NCBI GenBank assembly: GCA_018857735.1
Contig: JABMCL010003397.1
Location: 1,120,001-1,184,000, forward strand
DNA from: Alviniconcha marisindica
Lineage: Eukaryota; Mollusca; Gastropoda; Provannidae
Direction of reading: 5' to 3'
Length of the DNA stretch: 64,000 nt
The notes beneath the pieces were generated by a model that had not been told where the DNA came from, did no database searches, and worked only from the letters and a program-made list of their open reading frames with translations. The position numbers and the translations under genes were made by a program. The first letter of the stretch is position 1; the number at the start of each line of letters is the position of its first letter. Below are positions 51,401 to 59,529 of this stretch, one piece after another.

Positions 51401-51866
51401 GTGTGTGCACCTACCAGGACATTTTGTATGTGTACACCTACTAGGACATTTAGTGTGAGTGCGCCTACCAGGACATTTTGTGTGTGTGTGCCTACCAGGA
51501 CATTTTGTGTGTGTGCCAACAAGGACGTGTGTGTGTGTGCACACTTACCTGGACATTTTGTGTGTGTGCGCGCCTACCAGGACATTTTGTGTGTGGGGGC
51601 TTCTGTTGGACTTCAGGTTAATCAAAACTAATTAAGAGGAGTGACCTTTCAGTTTCACCAAATGGGCCTCTGTTGGACTTCATCTTTTGTGTGTGTTTTT
51701 TCTCTCGTGTCTTTTGGTGCTTGCAGTCACGTCTGCATGATTTGTTTTGGAAGTACTTTCACATTCCAGCTGACAAGGAAGCGTGTCTGTCTGACTGTTT
51801 CAGGAGTCCACGTCTGAGAAGAAGAAGAAAAAGAAGAAGAAATCCAAGAGCGATGACAGCGACTGA
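25790..51866 (+). CDS. DKC1: DKC1 dyskerin, H/ACA RNP pseudouridine synthase, 14 coding exons
   Basis: Catalytic subunit of H/ACA ribonucleoproteins in the nucleolus and Cajal bodies; it isomerises uridine in rRNA and snRNA under guide-RNA direction, and in vertebrates also stabilises telomerase RNA. Exons: 25790-25820, 34604-34656, 36007-36093, 36582-36673, 38000-38249, 40951-41077, 42400-42530, 43422-43565, 44019-44139, 44942-45060, 45885-45988, 50119-50182, 51209-51337, 51804-51866. All GT-AG, phases agree, total 1515 nt = 504 residues (human 514). Domains: DKCLD about 46-105, TruB catalytic core with Asp-125 in [16 protein letters not shown] about 297-371, Lys-rich acidic tail. No frameshift. 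Start has A at -3 and G at +4. 26 kb of introns are largely repeats. Confidence 0.97.
26272..26905. mobile_element. Foldback element with about 190-bp arms, DKC1 intron 1
   Basis: Left arm about 26272-26462 and right arm about 26715-26905 are inverted copies with few indels. GACGGTCGGAAATTCCTGGA pairs with TCCAGGAATTTCCAACCGTC, and GCAACAAAAGGTGA pairs with TCACCTTTTGTTGC. About 250-bp unique middle, noncoding. Confidence 0.85.
27364..27508. repeat. Near-perfect 72-bp hairpin
   Basis: Arms 27364-27435 and 27437-27508 are inverted copies with about four mismatches and one central base. GTTGAAGGCAAATG pairs with CATTTGCCTTCAAC. Confidence 0.92.
27664..27820. repeat. 39-bp minisatellite
   Basis: Four units of ATGCCAAGTTAACAAGATAG GTCACTGAGCATGAGA. 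Confidence 0.88.
28297..28537 (-). mobile_element. SINE family 2, copy C
   Basis: Minus-strand head near 28537 (CGGTTTGGCCTGGCGGTAAG), body and GTTAAGCACCATG end near 28300, with an expanded G run at 28352-28378. Lies next to the 56-bp satellite. Confidence 0.78.
28575..32900. repeat. 56-bp satellite array, DKC1 intron 1
   Basis: 4.3 kb of a 56-bp unit (GTTGTCCAGCATGTATCCAT TGTCAAGCTGATGCAAGTTA GATCCGACATGTATCG). It is nearly uniform at 28600-30980 with blocks of shared variants (GGGTT, CACGT, CCGTT). From 30990 it is progressively degenerate to 32900. Period is not a multiple of three, so ORFs are artefacts. Confidence 0.95.
33265..34590 (+). mobile_element. CR1/L2-like LINE, 5'-truncated and decayed
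   Basis: Reverse transcriptase pieces: [16 protein letters not shown], then [28 protein letters not shown], and [18 protein letters not shown]. The last part contains [20 protein letters not shown] and [12 protein letters not shown], typical of the C-terminal RT region of CR1/L2 LINEs. At least two frame changes. The 3' UTR ends GAGCGCATGATAAATGTCCA then ATT repeats; a second copy of that UTR is at 398-660. Confidence 0.85.
34604..34656 (+). CDS. DKC1: DKC1 exon 2 (N-terminal basic segment)
   Basis: Encodes [17 protein letters not shown], a nuclear/nucleolar-type basic cluster. Acceptor TTTCAG, donor GTAAGT, phase 0 at the end. The end of this exon and its donor are the seed of a tandem array. 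Confidence 0.88.
34640..35165. repeat. 55-60-bp minisatellite made of the DKC1 exon 2 donor
   Basis: About eight copies of GACATGAATCTGGGGGTAAG TG plus CAGTGCAATATCA and CAGCTGACATTAGT. The first unit is the real exon 2 end. Confidence 0.9.
35398..35525. repeat. (CA)n and 30-bp CA-rich units
   Basis: CA tract interrupted by repeated CAGTGACACATGCA words. Confidence 0.9.
35600..35900 (+). mobile_element. SINE family 3 body, unexpanded copy
   Basis: Contains the body words CACAGAAACACTG, CTTGTGGCTGCTGTAGCCTT and TGATCTTGATAGTTACGTCG also present at 39079-40690. It lacks a clear tRNA head. Confidence 0.65.
36007..36093 (+). CDS. DKC1: DKC1 exon 3 (DKCLD domain)
   Basis: Encodes [20 protein letters not shown] then ASHWPLLLK, matching human [24 protein letters not shown]. 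Acceptor GTGCAG, donor GTAAGC, 87 nt, phase 0 at both ends. Confidence 0.95.
36582..36673 (+). CDS. DKC1: DKC1 exon 4 (DKCLD domain)
   Basis: Encodes [18 protein letters not shown] then [13 protein letters not shown]. This matches human NFDKLNVRTTHYTPL...PLKREIGDYIR. Donor GTGCGT, phase 2. Confidence 0.95.
36780..37075. repeat. Degenerate GTGATGAAATTT repeats, DKC1 intron 4
   Basis: Loose tandem of words such as GTGTGATGAAATTTCAGGAG and GTGACAAATTGTGATG, period about 40, also at 37770-37830. It is split by a MITE. Confidence 0.55.
37080..37771. mobile_element. TTAA-flanked MITE, family B
   Basis: Begins TTAACCCACTTGGCTTCAGA and ends GGGGCCAAATGGGTTAA, inverted repeats of about 22 bp or more with TTAA at both ends. 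690 bp, noncoding, different interior from family A. Confidence 0.75.
38000..38249 (+). CDS. DKC1: DKC1 exon 5 (TruB catalytic core)
   Basis: Encodes [20 protein letters not shown] and [17 protein letters not shown], then [20 protein letters not shown]. The catalytic Asp of pseudouridine synthases is residue 125 by direct count, the same number as in human dyskerin. Acceptor ATTCAG, donor GTGATT. Confidence 0.97.
39200..39425. repeat. 24-bp and longer repeats inside the SINE
   Basis: GTACCCCCATGTGGGTGTTC repeated about eight times, plus a duplicated CCCCAGTGCACCAAGGGATT segment. Confidence 0.85.
39465..40610. repeat. 35-bp minisatellite inside the SINE
   Basis: About thirty-three units of ACACAGAAACACTGGTAGCC ACACCATTGTTTGG, with some units missing the TTGTTT part. 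Confidence 0.93.
40755..40950. repeat. 67-bp triplication at the DKC1 exon 6 acceptor
   Basis: Three tandem segments with TTTTTTAGAACATGGAGAAC CTGACAGGAGCTATGTTCC, nearly identical to the exon 6 start. Confidence 0.92.
40951..41077 (+). CDS. DKC1: DKC1 exon 6
   Basis: Encodes [20 protein letters not shown] then [17 protein letters not shown], matching [26 protein letters not shown]. Acceptor TTTCAG; two further partial copies of this acceptor and exon start lie just upstream. Phase 1 at GTAAGT. Confidence 0.96.
41078..42399. other. DKC1 intron 6
   Basis: T-rich first half with no repeat recognised. 41990-42290 holds a GC-richer block of unknown type. No gene seen. Confidence 0.55.
42400..42530 (+). 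CDS. DKC1: DKC1 exon 7
   Basis: Encodes [20 protein letters not shown] then [18 protein letters not shown] and IQKES, matching the core [29 protein letters not shown]. Acceptor ACTAAG, donor GTTTGT; phase 0 at the end. Confidence 0.96.
42905..43421. repeat. 50-70-bp minisatellite carrying the DKC1 exon 8 acceptor
   Basis: About nine copies of GCTGTTGTCTTCAGGATGGG AGCAGGGGA plus TTTACATTGAGGTGT, ending in the true acceptor GTTTTCAG|GACGGGATGG. Confidence 0.9.
43422..43565 (+). CDS. DKC1: DKC1 exon 8 (core end, PUA start)
   Basis: Encodes [20 protein letters not shown] then [20 protein letters not shown] and KIFVKDSA. 48 codons, phase 0 at both ends. The 520 bp before the acceptor is a tandem array carrying copies of the acceptor and exon start. 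Confidence 0.95.
44019..44139 (+). CDS. DKC1: DKC1 exon 9 (PUA domain)
   Basis: Encodes [20 protein letters not shown] then [20 protein letters not shown]. The [11 protein letters not shown] segment is the RNA-binding PUA signature of dyskerin. Donor GTGAGT in phase 1. Confidence 0.96.
44160..44580. repeat. About 31-bp minisatellite, DKC1 intron 9
   Basis: Units of GAAGGGGAAGGGAGACTTGA TTGGTTCTGT, about fourteen copies, starting 20 bp after the exon 9 donor. Confidence 0.9.
44942..45060 (+). CDS. DKC1: DKC1 exon 10 (PUA end)
   Basis: Encodes [20 protein letters not shown] then [19 protein letters not shown], nearly invariant in dyskerins. Donor GTCAGT, phase 0. The frame stays open through the whole following intron. 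Confidence 0.96.
45130..45830. repeat. 33-bp minisatellite, DKC1 intron 10
   Basis: Sixteen or so units of GTGACCATTGTGCCACTGTC AGGTGTTGGTATG, preceded by four GGCTGCACAATTCCACCACC units. 33 is divisible by three and there is no stop, so the frame of exon 10 stays open. Confidence 0.92.
45885..45988 (+). CDS. DKC1: DKC1 exon 11
   Basis: Encodes [20 protein letters not shown] then [14 protein letters not shown], matching human SQKKLMIKQGLLDKHGKP..STPATWKQEYVD. Acceptor TTACAG, donor GTATGT, phase 2. Confidence 0.94.
46020..47600. repeat. 43-44-bp minisatellite, DKC1 intron 11
   Basis: About 35 units of GACACAGAGAGGGGACGGGG ACAGCATGTGTCATTGCTAG GACT, starting about 30 bp after the exon 11 donor. 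Many units carry small deletions. Confidence 0.93.
47605..48850. repeat. Pair of about 230-bp interspersed repeats
   Basis: 47630-47830 and 48640-48840 share CACAAGTTAGT..ACTGCA, TTGTGGCACACTAAA, CCGTTTTGGTTGAC and GGATCTACCCTC in the same order. Family unknown. A TGG repeat and an (AT)n tract (48415-48485) lie between. Confidence 0.7.
48850..49740. other. DKC1 intron 11, unique part
   Basis: T-rich, no gene or clear element seen. Confidence 0.5.
49745..49935. repeat. 46-bp minisatellite
   Basis: Four units of CTGTATCACTTGTGCTGGTT GACTGGGCGTAAAACACCAA GTTACT. The core TGACTGGGCGTAAAACACCA recurs (inverted) near 63370-63405, so it derives from an interspersed repeat. Confidence 0.88.
50119..50182 (+). 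CDS. DKC1: DKC1 exon 12 (C-terminal tail)
   Basis: Encodes [22 protein letters not shown] across the junction; low conservation. Supported by TTTCAG acceptor, GTCAGT donor and phase that fits both neighbours (64 nt). Confidence 0.82.
50259..50487. mobile_element. TTAA MITE family A, copy 3
   Basis: Begins TTAACCCTTTCCCTGCC and ends GGGCAGTGAGGGGGTTAA, 229 bp, inverted relative to copy 1 (TTTCATC..GCAGG words on the other strand). Confidence 0.8.
50622..51085 (+). mobile_element. tRNA-headed SINE, family 1, copy B
   Basis: GCGGGGATAGCTCAGTGGTT, then GGTTCGAATCCCTGCAGG, a body with GTGTACACAGAACTTGCGCC and tail AGCGCTATATAAAAGCGATC. In DKC1 intron 12, sense. Confidence 0.8.
51209..51337 (+). 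CDS. DKC1: DKC1 exon 13 (Lys-rich tail)
   Basis: Encodes [18 protein letters not shown] then a run of Lys ending ERQSEGELD. Like the human KRKRESESESD and poly-Lys tail (nucleolar localisation). Acceptor GTGCAG, donor GTGAGT. Confidence 0.9.
51365..51610. repeat. About 30-bp minisatellite, DKC1 intron 13
   Basis: Units of GTGTGTGTGCCTACCAGGAC ATTTTGT, about eight copies, beginning about 30 bp after the exon 13 donor. Confidence 0.88.
51804..51866 (+). CDS. DKC1: DKC1 exon 14 (tail and stop)
   Basis: Encodes [20 protein letters not shown] and TGA after a TTTCAG acceptor. Basic then acidic end, as in vertebrate dyskerin. Confidence 0.9.
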   Translation, partial: ESTSEKKKKKKKKSKSDDSD

Positions 51867-54424
51867 GCGACTTGTCCTTCCTTGGACTGGACGTTGGGAA
51901 GCAGCCGGTGTGAAAGTATCAGTTGACTTTGAGGAGAACTATTTGAAAATGAGGACTGAGTGGGCAGAGATGTTTGGAAAGTATCGATTGAGAAGGAAGA
52001 GAAGGATTACGTGAAAGTACTGACTGGGAAGAGAAATGTGTGGAGATTCTGAGTATGCTTGCCTGTGGTGGTGTTTTTAGTGTTAGTTATTTCAAAAGCT
52101 GTAGTAGGATTGTGTGATTTTGTTTTAGATCGTTCATCTGCCCTGTGGCGGGTCGCCAGAAAGCAAGGCCCCCCTCAGCTGAAGATCCAAAGCTATCAAA
52201 AGCTCACTCCTTTATGCCTGAATTAGGTCAGACTGTAGCTTTGTATGATTGGCCATCTGCCAGGTACTCAGCCTTTCTGGTTTCTGTCTTTTGGAGTCAT
52301 TCGGCGCCTTTCTTTCCCAACCCTCTCCCAACGTGGAGTGACGCATGTTCGAAACTGGGAATCCATTGGTTCGCTTGCGTGTCTTGAAATGTGATTTGCC
52401 TGGATGTAGCGTTCACGGTTGACTGGGCATTCAACACCAGGCAGATGAATTGTTCCAGCCTGTGGAACGTGGGGTTGGTTCAGCTGATTCAGAGTGTGCA
52501 GTTGGCACGAAACGGTCATCAGCAAAGGGCTTGAGGACGGTGAGGCTGGCAACGGACTCACGCACAGTCTCCAAGAACAGGGAGAGCCGTTGCCACAGAG
52601 CAGGAGCACTTGCTTTGGAAAGACAAGTTTAGCATGATCAAATGTGGTCACCAAATGGATGGGTGACCATTATGTGTGAGATTTTGTGTCAGCCCTGATA
52701 TTTTTCTAGAGTCGAATTCTAAGGTCCTCCGTTTGTATATGCTTGCATAAAGAGATCGCATACGCACACTCAAGATCCTGTAGTCCATATTGGATTTCAG
52801 TGAATTATGAAAAGACCCAAATAACCTAGCAAGCACTAAAAGTGTCTGAGTCTTAAAAATGTTGAAGTTGGACACTATACAGAAACAAATGTTTTGGAAT
52901 GATGTCAAGATATTTGATGTGTTCTGTGTGTCTAGCTATCAAAATGGGAAACTGGACAATGTATGAAAAGGTCCATGTACTGAAGAACAGGCAGATGTCT
53001 TAATGACAGGGTTTTGCTTTATTGTAGAGAGAGATAGTGTTGTTGGTGATGTTCTGAATCTGGAAATAATGTGTTCAGGTGTGGATGTCCAGATGGCACT
53101 GAAGTTGGTGACAAGACGGAAGGAAATGAGTGAATGAAGGTGCGCATGGTTGTAAAGTTGTGCCATTTGAATCAGAATGGTGTCCCGGCACAGATGATCA
53201 TGGCGTTGGTGATTTATATTGAGGGCCACCTGTCCCCTGGCAGCAACTTCGACAGGGTGGTCGGATTATGCTGTTTTGTACTGCCTTGTGTGTGCATTGA
53301 CGGTGTGAGTTGTATGTGTGCGTGCAAGTGAATGTATGTGTATGGGCATCAGCTTTTCGAATATCACCTGCATTCAACATAGAGCTTATGGTGGGCGCCT
53401 GCAACAGCAACAACCTTGTTGTTGGGCTGATGCTGTGTATGTACTTTGCTGGAGTTGTCTTTTAAGTTTTGCAGACTGGCTTGATGAAATATTGATGTTG
53501 CAATTTGTACACCTGTTCCTCATACCGACGCAGTGTGCCCTGTTAGTTGTGATTCATTTCTAGGACCAAATGATCGTGCTTGTTTCATTGTTGATGTGTT
53601 TTATCCTCTCAGAGGCACAGTCTCTGTCAGTGACAACAGACTTGCTCAGCTTTGCAGCAAAACCACTGAGGTTGCACTATGAGATGGAGAACTCACACCC
53701 GTTTCAAAACTGTTCATTTATTTTTTATTTTCCTTCTTTTTAGCTGTATTCTCATTCGATTTTCGTATCATGACCAAATGAATTAAACTATAACAAACAA
53801 CAAAACGGTCACCGTGTCTAGGTTCATTTTCAGAAGAAGAAAACTGCTGTGAGTGACTGAGTGTGTGTGTTTTTTCTGTCGCACTGTGGTGTGGTGTCAG
53901 AGTGGTTGCAGCGTATGTCACAGTGTATGGCCCCTGTTGAAGGCTTCTCCTTTCTTCGTGTCACCTCGCCTCTCTGCTCTTGTCATTACCTGCCCACCCC
54001 CACCCCCCACCCTCCTTTCTTTTAATGAACTTGATATTGCTCATGTGTGTGGTCTTCATTTTACATGTGAATGCAATTCCTATGTGTCTCATTTGGATTT
54101 GCACATTGGTAGCAAGCATTTCATTGTTCCGAGACTTTGTAGACAAGAGGTACAGTTTTGTATTAATTGTCCCCTCCCCCCCCCCCCCCCCCCCCAAAGG
54201 GGAAACAAGTGTCATTTACATAGTTTCACAAAAATGATTTTATTATTTAGGAAATCCCCCCCCCCCCACCATACCCACCGTGTTATTTTAAAGACAAAAG
54301 CAAGCTTTGTACATGAGCAAGGTGGTGGTTTTTTGTTTTTGTTTTCAGTAGGGCCAACATGAAAACTAATACAGTTGTCTAAACTTTAAAACAAGAAAAA
54401 AAATAAAAGTATACAACACTGAGA
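51867..54424 (+). other. DKC1 3' flank or long 3' UTR
   Basis: No convincing coding exon. The first good AATAAA I see on the plus strand is at 54402-54407, followed within 30 bases by GAGAATGTGCCTTG, so the 3' UTR could be up to 2.5 kb. Holds a C run at 54176-54196 and a short segment resembling the 'tgactgggc..aacacca' repeat at 52420-52445. An earlier noncanonical signal cannot be excluded. Confidence 0.35.
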
Positions 54425-54429
54425 ATGTG

Positions 54430-55435
54430 CCTTGTTTCCTGTCTGTTTCTCTGTATGTATGTGTATATATATATAAGAGAGACAGAGAAAAGGGAGATAG
54501 AGAAATACATCCCTTGGCTTTCTCTCTAAGTACTCAATACTGAAATTGGCCACAGTTCTTTTACCTTTTCAGTTTCGGGTCCTGGTTCATTCAACTTCTT
54601 GTTTGTTAACCCTTTTCCATCACAAGTGTGGAGGAGTCGTAGGCAGTGAATCAGACTTGCTCCTGTGATAGGGTAAACTTTTATTTTGCCTTTACGTGAT
54701 GTTTCTGGTACACTGCATTAATTATGAAGCATTTCCTTCTTTCTTTTTCCCATTTTCTCTTTGTCTCGTCTCGCTCTCTGTGTGTCATGTGCAATTTACG
54801 GGATGTTAAAATTCAAGAACTCTGTTTTGGCAGTTCAGTTCAGCAGGATGCTAATATGCAGTTACTATCTCTCTTCCACCAGCTGGAATATACTGTACGT
54901 CCTTTATTTATCTGCAACTTCCAAATGTTGATTATTAACAAATGGACTGAAAAACAGGTATGTCTATTTTTTATTCCATTCCAGTCACTTGAGTCTGTGG
55001 TGTTGCTTATGTTTCGTTTCCCCATTAACTGGACTAAATTAATTCAAAGGAAAACACAAGATCTCGCCAGCGCAACGGGGTTCGTGCACCGGGCTTGAGA
55101 CGTCAATCGAGATCCTCCGAACACAAAATATGAGGAAAGGAAACCTACCTTGAAACTTTTCACGGCCATCCTGTGAATGGGGTGAAGCGCATACTGGCTT
55201 GCCTTAGCGCGTAGATACCACCTTGGCTATATCTCTGCCACCAGCTGTAATGTGCTGTTCGTCCTTTCTTTCTTTACTTAGTCTTGCAGTAAGAGCAAAC
55301 AGGTTTCGTCCCAGCCGTCTTCGGGGCGAGGAGGTCTTTGCAAGGGAAGCAACCAAACATTCTAGCGCGACTGCGGTATGGCTGCTGTTGCCCGTGGTGA
55401 CTTCCCCTAGTTCAAACCGCAACCGCACCAAAACG
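54430..55435. other. Intergenic, no gene recognised
   Basis: Holds TTAACCCTTTTCC-type sequence at 54608 and a possible tiny minus-strand exon at 55149-55169. No conserved protein seen. Confidence 0.45.
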
Positions 55436-55439
55436 GTAG

Positions 55440-55900
55440 TCTGTGCGACTGGGCCCGTTACTGAGACAGCCAAGATGGACAATGGTCTGTGCGACTGGGC
55501 CCGTTACTGAGACAGCCAAGATGGACAATGGTCTGTGCGACTGGGCCCGTTACTGAGACAGCCAAGATGGACAATGGTCTGTGCGACTGGGCCCGTTACT
55601 GAGACAGCCAGAGAATGGACAATGGTCTGTGCGACTGGGCCCGTTACTGAGACAGCCAAGATGGACAATGGTCTGTGCGACTGGGCCCGTTACTGAGACA
55701 GCCAAGATGGACAATGGTCTGTGCGACTGGGCCCGTTACTGAGACAGCCAGGAAGGACAATGGTCTGTGCGACTGGGCCCGTTACTGAGACAGCCAGGAA
55801 GGACAATGGTCTGTGCGACTGGGCCCGTTACTGAGACAGCCAGGAAGGACAATGGTCTGTGCGACTGGGCCCGTTACTGAGACAGCCAGGAAGGACAATA
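55440..55900. repeat. 46-bp minisatellite
   Basis: Ten units of GACTGGGCCCGTTACTGAGA CAGCCAAGATGGACAATGGT CTGTGC; the last few units carry GGAAGG instead of AAGATGG. Confidence 0.95.
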
Positions 55901-56279
55901 AAAGTACATGCAAGCCCATGGCCAGACGAACGTTGGTAAAACCTCTCACTGAGAGACGGCTGGAGCATAGATGGGCTTTTCAGAACGCGTAGATGCTATC
56001 TTCAAATGTACTGAACTGAACCTTTTTCTTCAGTCTAACGGGAAACTGATCCCCACTGTCCATTACCCAACACCGTCCTGGCGAAGTACCTACTGTACAT
56101 TTTCCTTCGGCTGTAAACCGGACTTGCAGCAAAATGGCAGCCATGGGATTAGCCCGTCTGCTCGTAGAACTGGGCCTGTGTTTTGACGGCACTGTGGGGC
56201 CCGGATCAAAGACCGCATGCAAAACCCCTGACACGTTAATGCTGGCAGTTGACATTTCCTCAGCGTTTAGCTACGGCGT

Positions 56280-56352
56280 CGCACATCACGTGCTGAACCA
56301 GGATGGCCGGAAACCGGAAGTCACACAGACAACTTGTCCAGCCGCCATCAGA
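56280..56352. promoter_or_regulatory. Cluster of promoter-type motifs
   Basis: CACGTG at 56286, ACCGGAAGT (ETS/GABP type) at about 56313, and GCCGCCAT (YY1 type) at about 56341, in a short GC-richer block. Such clusters mark housekeeping promoters, but no adjoining exon is recognised. Confidence 0.25.
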
Positions 56353-56407
56353 CAGAAAGACTGATTGAATGTGATTAGGATGGAAAATTGAGCAATCAGT
56401 CCCTCCC

Positions 56408-56408
56408 A

Positions 56409-56457
<49 letters not shown>

Positions 56458-57049
56458 GTTGTAACGTCCTGTCAACCACACAGGGCGCGCGATTCCTGAA
56501 TGCATGCGGTACTGTGTGTGTGTGTGTGAGAGAGAAAGAGAGAGTGTGTGTGAAAGAGAGAGAGTGTGTGTGTGTGTGCGCGCGCGTGAGTGAGTGAATG
56601 TGTGTGTGTGCATGAGCCAGTGAATGTATGTGTGTGTGTGTGTGTGTCTGCGCGCGCGTGTGTGTGTGTGCGCGCGCGTGAGTGTGTGTGTGTGTGTGAC
56701 TGTGACCAGTTGGATTTTACTTTCGCCCCATTGTCACTTATGGACTTTGTCAAAAAGTGTCTCTCTTCATGTTCATCGCAGTCAGAAGTTGCGGCTATAA
56801 CGAAAACAGATATATATCAGTGACTTCAAAGTCGAAGGGCTGTCGATGCAACAGCTATGATGGGTGAAAACATCGTCAGAGAACATACCGCTGGGCCACT
56901 AACTTGACTATCTTGTGCATGTAGTGTGTGCACGTGCCACTCGTCTTGTCCGGCGCCAGACCAGGCGGCTGCAGAGCCTCTGTACCTGTGCTCTATCTCT
57001 GAGAGTGTGTATGTATGTACTGTGTGTGTGTGTGTGAGCGCGCGTGTGA

Positions 57050-57086
<37 letters not shown>

Positions 57087-57110
57087 CGCGCGTGTGAGCG
57101 CGCGTGTAAA
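56408..57110. repeat. (TC)n, (TG)n and (CG/TG)n microsatellites
   Basis: TC tract 56408-56453; TG-rich with GA and CG interruptions at 56515-56700 and 57015-57105. Confidence 0.92.
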
Positions 57111-57149
57111 TGTGTGGGTGTGCATGAATGTGTGTGTGGTGTGCATTTG

Positions 57150-58430
57150 ACTAGGATAATTATCTTTTCATTCTGCTTTCTTTTCTTTTTTGTCCCCCCA
57201 AATAACCTACACAACGCAGCTTTCACGTCCCATTAAATTCTGAACAAAACAAAGCAATACGCATGCTAGCGATAAACGACCTTGACACATAAAACCAAAA
57301 AATAACAGCAGACGTAATTGATGGCTGTTGGCAATCGATAGCCGCTCCGGGCCGTTTGGTGGATAATGCGTCACCGCTGCTCTTTAATCTCAACAAGGAA
57401 GTTCTTAGAGCAGTAACGACGCATAGCCTATAATTGATGACGGCCCATCGCAAAATCGGTGATTTTCTCAGAGCTCTGGAGCTGTGTGAAAGTGGAGGTG
57501 GACGTCCTGCCGGCTCCCCGTCCCTTAATGGTCCGTACGGTCTCTGTGGACGTACAGCAACACTGAACTGAACTGGTGATTTAACAACAACATCGTTTCT
57601 TTTTTGTTTTTTGTTTTTATTGTTGTTATTTTTTTGTCACGTCTCATTTATTGTTAGCGAAGTGAAATTGTTCGTCGGCCATACATTGTTGTTTTTTTTC
57701 CCACTGCATGAGCTCATCGCCTATAAGCTATAGCTTGTTGATGAGCTCATAATGATTTTTTTGTATGTTTATTTCGTCTCGAATAAATTTTTGTTTAAAC
57801 CAACAACCTGAAATGAGAAATGCATCTGACTGGTTCGACGGTACAGTCAGCATGGAACAAATCGCAGCCGTAAAATAATTTGCTGAAAAGTGGCGCTTTT
57901 GCAGGGGCCAGTAGGCAATGCTATATACTGACGCTTCATGATCCAGAAAGGTAGTAAAAAAAATATCATGATCTATTTATAAGGGCAACCGAACCGGAGA
58001 CGCATCGTATTCGCATGAAAGGGTAGAAAATGTGCAAATATTTTCATCTGCAGGCTACATTACGTTGATCTATCAATCGTTATAGAAAAGAGACTTTTGT
58101 TGTTGTTGCTGTGTTTTTTGTTTGTCTGTCTGTTTTTTGTTGTTGTTTTGTTTTGTTTTTGTTTTTTTGTTGTGTGTGTGCTTTTTTGTGTGCTTCGAAT
58201 TTGAAGCGTGACGAATATGGCAATCCGCCTGGTTTGTTGTAACTGACATCATTTTCCATCAATCTGCGTGCGTCAGTCATTACTTGTTTTGAAGGAGAGG
58301 TCGTTGCTCCCAAACCACCAGTCTTTCACTCTATGGATTGTGTCGTGGAAAAAGGAAAAAAAAAAATGGGAAAAAAAAGAAGAAGAAGAAGAAGAAAAGT
58401 GTGGTTTGTGGCCCCTGTCTTGTGACTTTG
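57150..58430. other. Intergenic, no gene seen
   Basis: T-rich with TTG/TTTTG simple repeats at 57595-57640 and 58090-58180; no conserved frame. Confidence 0.5.
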
Positions 58431-58439
58431 TCCCTCACG

Positions 58440-58910
58440 ATTAATGAAACATTAAAATGGCTCTCATCGCTGCCCATCGTAATGCAGAAGTCATTCTGGT
58501 GGTGACAGTGTAGCGATAGGTATATAATCTCCCTCTTCCCCCACCTCCATACCCCCTTCCCCCCGTCCTTGACAAGCCCTTATGGTTTCTGTGGACGTTA
58601 AGCACCATGTTTACTTCACCTCCATACCCCCTACCCCCTCCCCGTCCCTGATAAGCCCTTATGGTTTCTGTGGACGTTAAGCACCATGTTTACTTCACCT
58701 CCATACCCCCTCCCGTCCCTAGCCCTTATGAGTTTCTGTGGACGTTAAGACCATGTATTACTTCACCTCCATACCCCCTCCCCGTCCCTGATAAGCCCTT
58801 ATTGTTTCTGTGGACGTTAAGCACCATGTTTACTTCACCTCCATACCCCCTCCCCGTCCCTGATAAGCCCTTATTGTTTCTGTGGACGTTAAGCAGCATG
58901 TTTATTTACT
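58440..58910 (+). mobile_element. SINE family 2 fragment with tandemly repeated tail
   Basis: GGTGGTGACAGTGTAGCGAT AGGTATATAATCTCCC and GGTTTCTGTGGACGTTAAGC ACCATGTTTACTT. The last 70-75 bp is repeated five times to 58910. Confidence 0.8.
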
Positions 58911-59004
58911 TTCTTTAGAGCGGACAGACAACCGTGCTGTGACGGATCATGAGTGACTTCTGCATTCAGATAGGCAGTGGTTTCAGCCATTGTAAAGCCT
59001 GTTC

Positions 59005-59515
59005 TTAATTGGGCGAATGTTTCTTCGCGAACCTAGTTGGAAGTATTCGTCGAAGATTCGGGGTCCAAAAAGCTTCGCTCAACATGTTCTGGGAACATTC
59101 GCCCTATTCGACGATCATTGCCTCTGACTGGCTGAGAGCAGAGCTCTCCTGTGGATGAATGAAAAAATAAAAATAAAAATGGATGACGGTGTCGCTAGGT
59201 TCTTCACTCGCTTCGGAGGGAATTTGTTTATTTGTTGACTTGTGGGAGGCGCAGCCTTGTCTCGGAGACCCAAAATGACATAGTAGTTAGTTGAATTACC
59301 CTGTGTGGGATGATGAAAGTATATTGACTTCACTTGACTTGACTTTAGCCTACATTTTCGATCATGCTGTCTGCCGCAAGTTCGGGCCGAAGCTTGCATC
59401 TCATGACGAGCCAGTTGAGAACGAAGTAAAGTTTGGACTGTCCGAACCATGTTCGGCGAACTAAAAGTTCAGTTAAGAAACGAATCATAGATGATGATGA
59501 TGAAATGATGCTTAA
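59005..59515. mobile_element. MITE-like element F, copy 1
   Basis: Left end TTCTTAATTGGGCGAATGTT and right end (inverted) TTCTTAACTGAACTTTTAGT with TTCGC..GAAC words suggest terminal inverted repeats. A second degraded copy follows directly. Confidence 0.6.
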
Positions 59516-59529
59516 TGTCCTCAGATTGT

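Noticed and set aside
56134..56364. 76-residue ORF starting MAAMGLARLLVELG
   Set aside because: No family recognised, no splice or poly(A) context; the region looks more like a promoter block.
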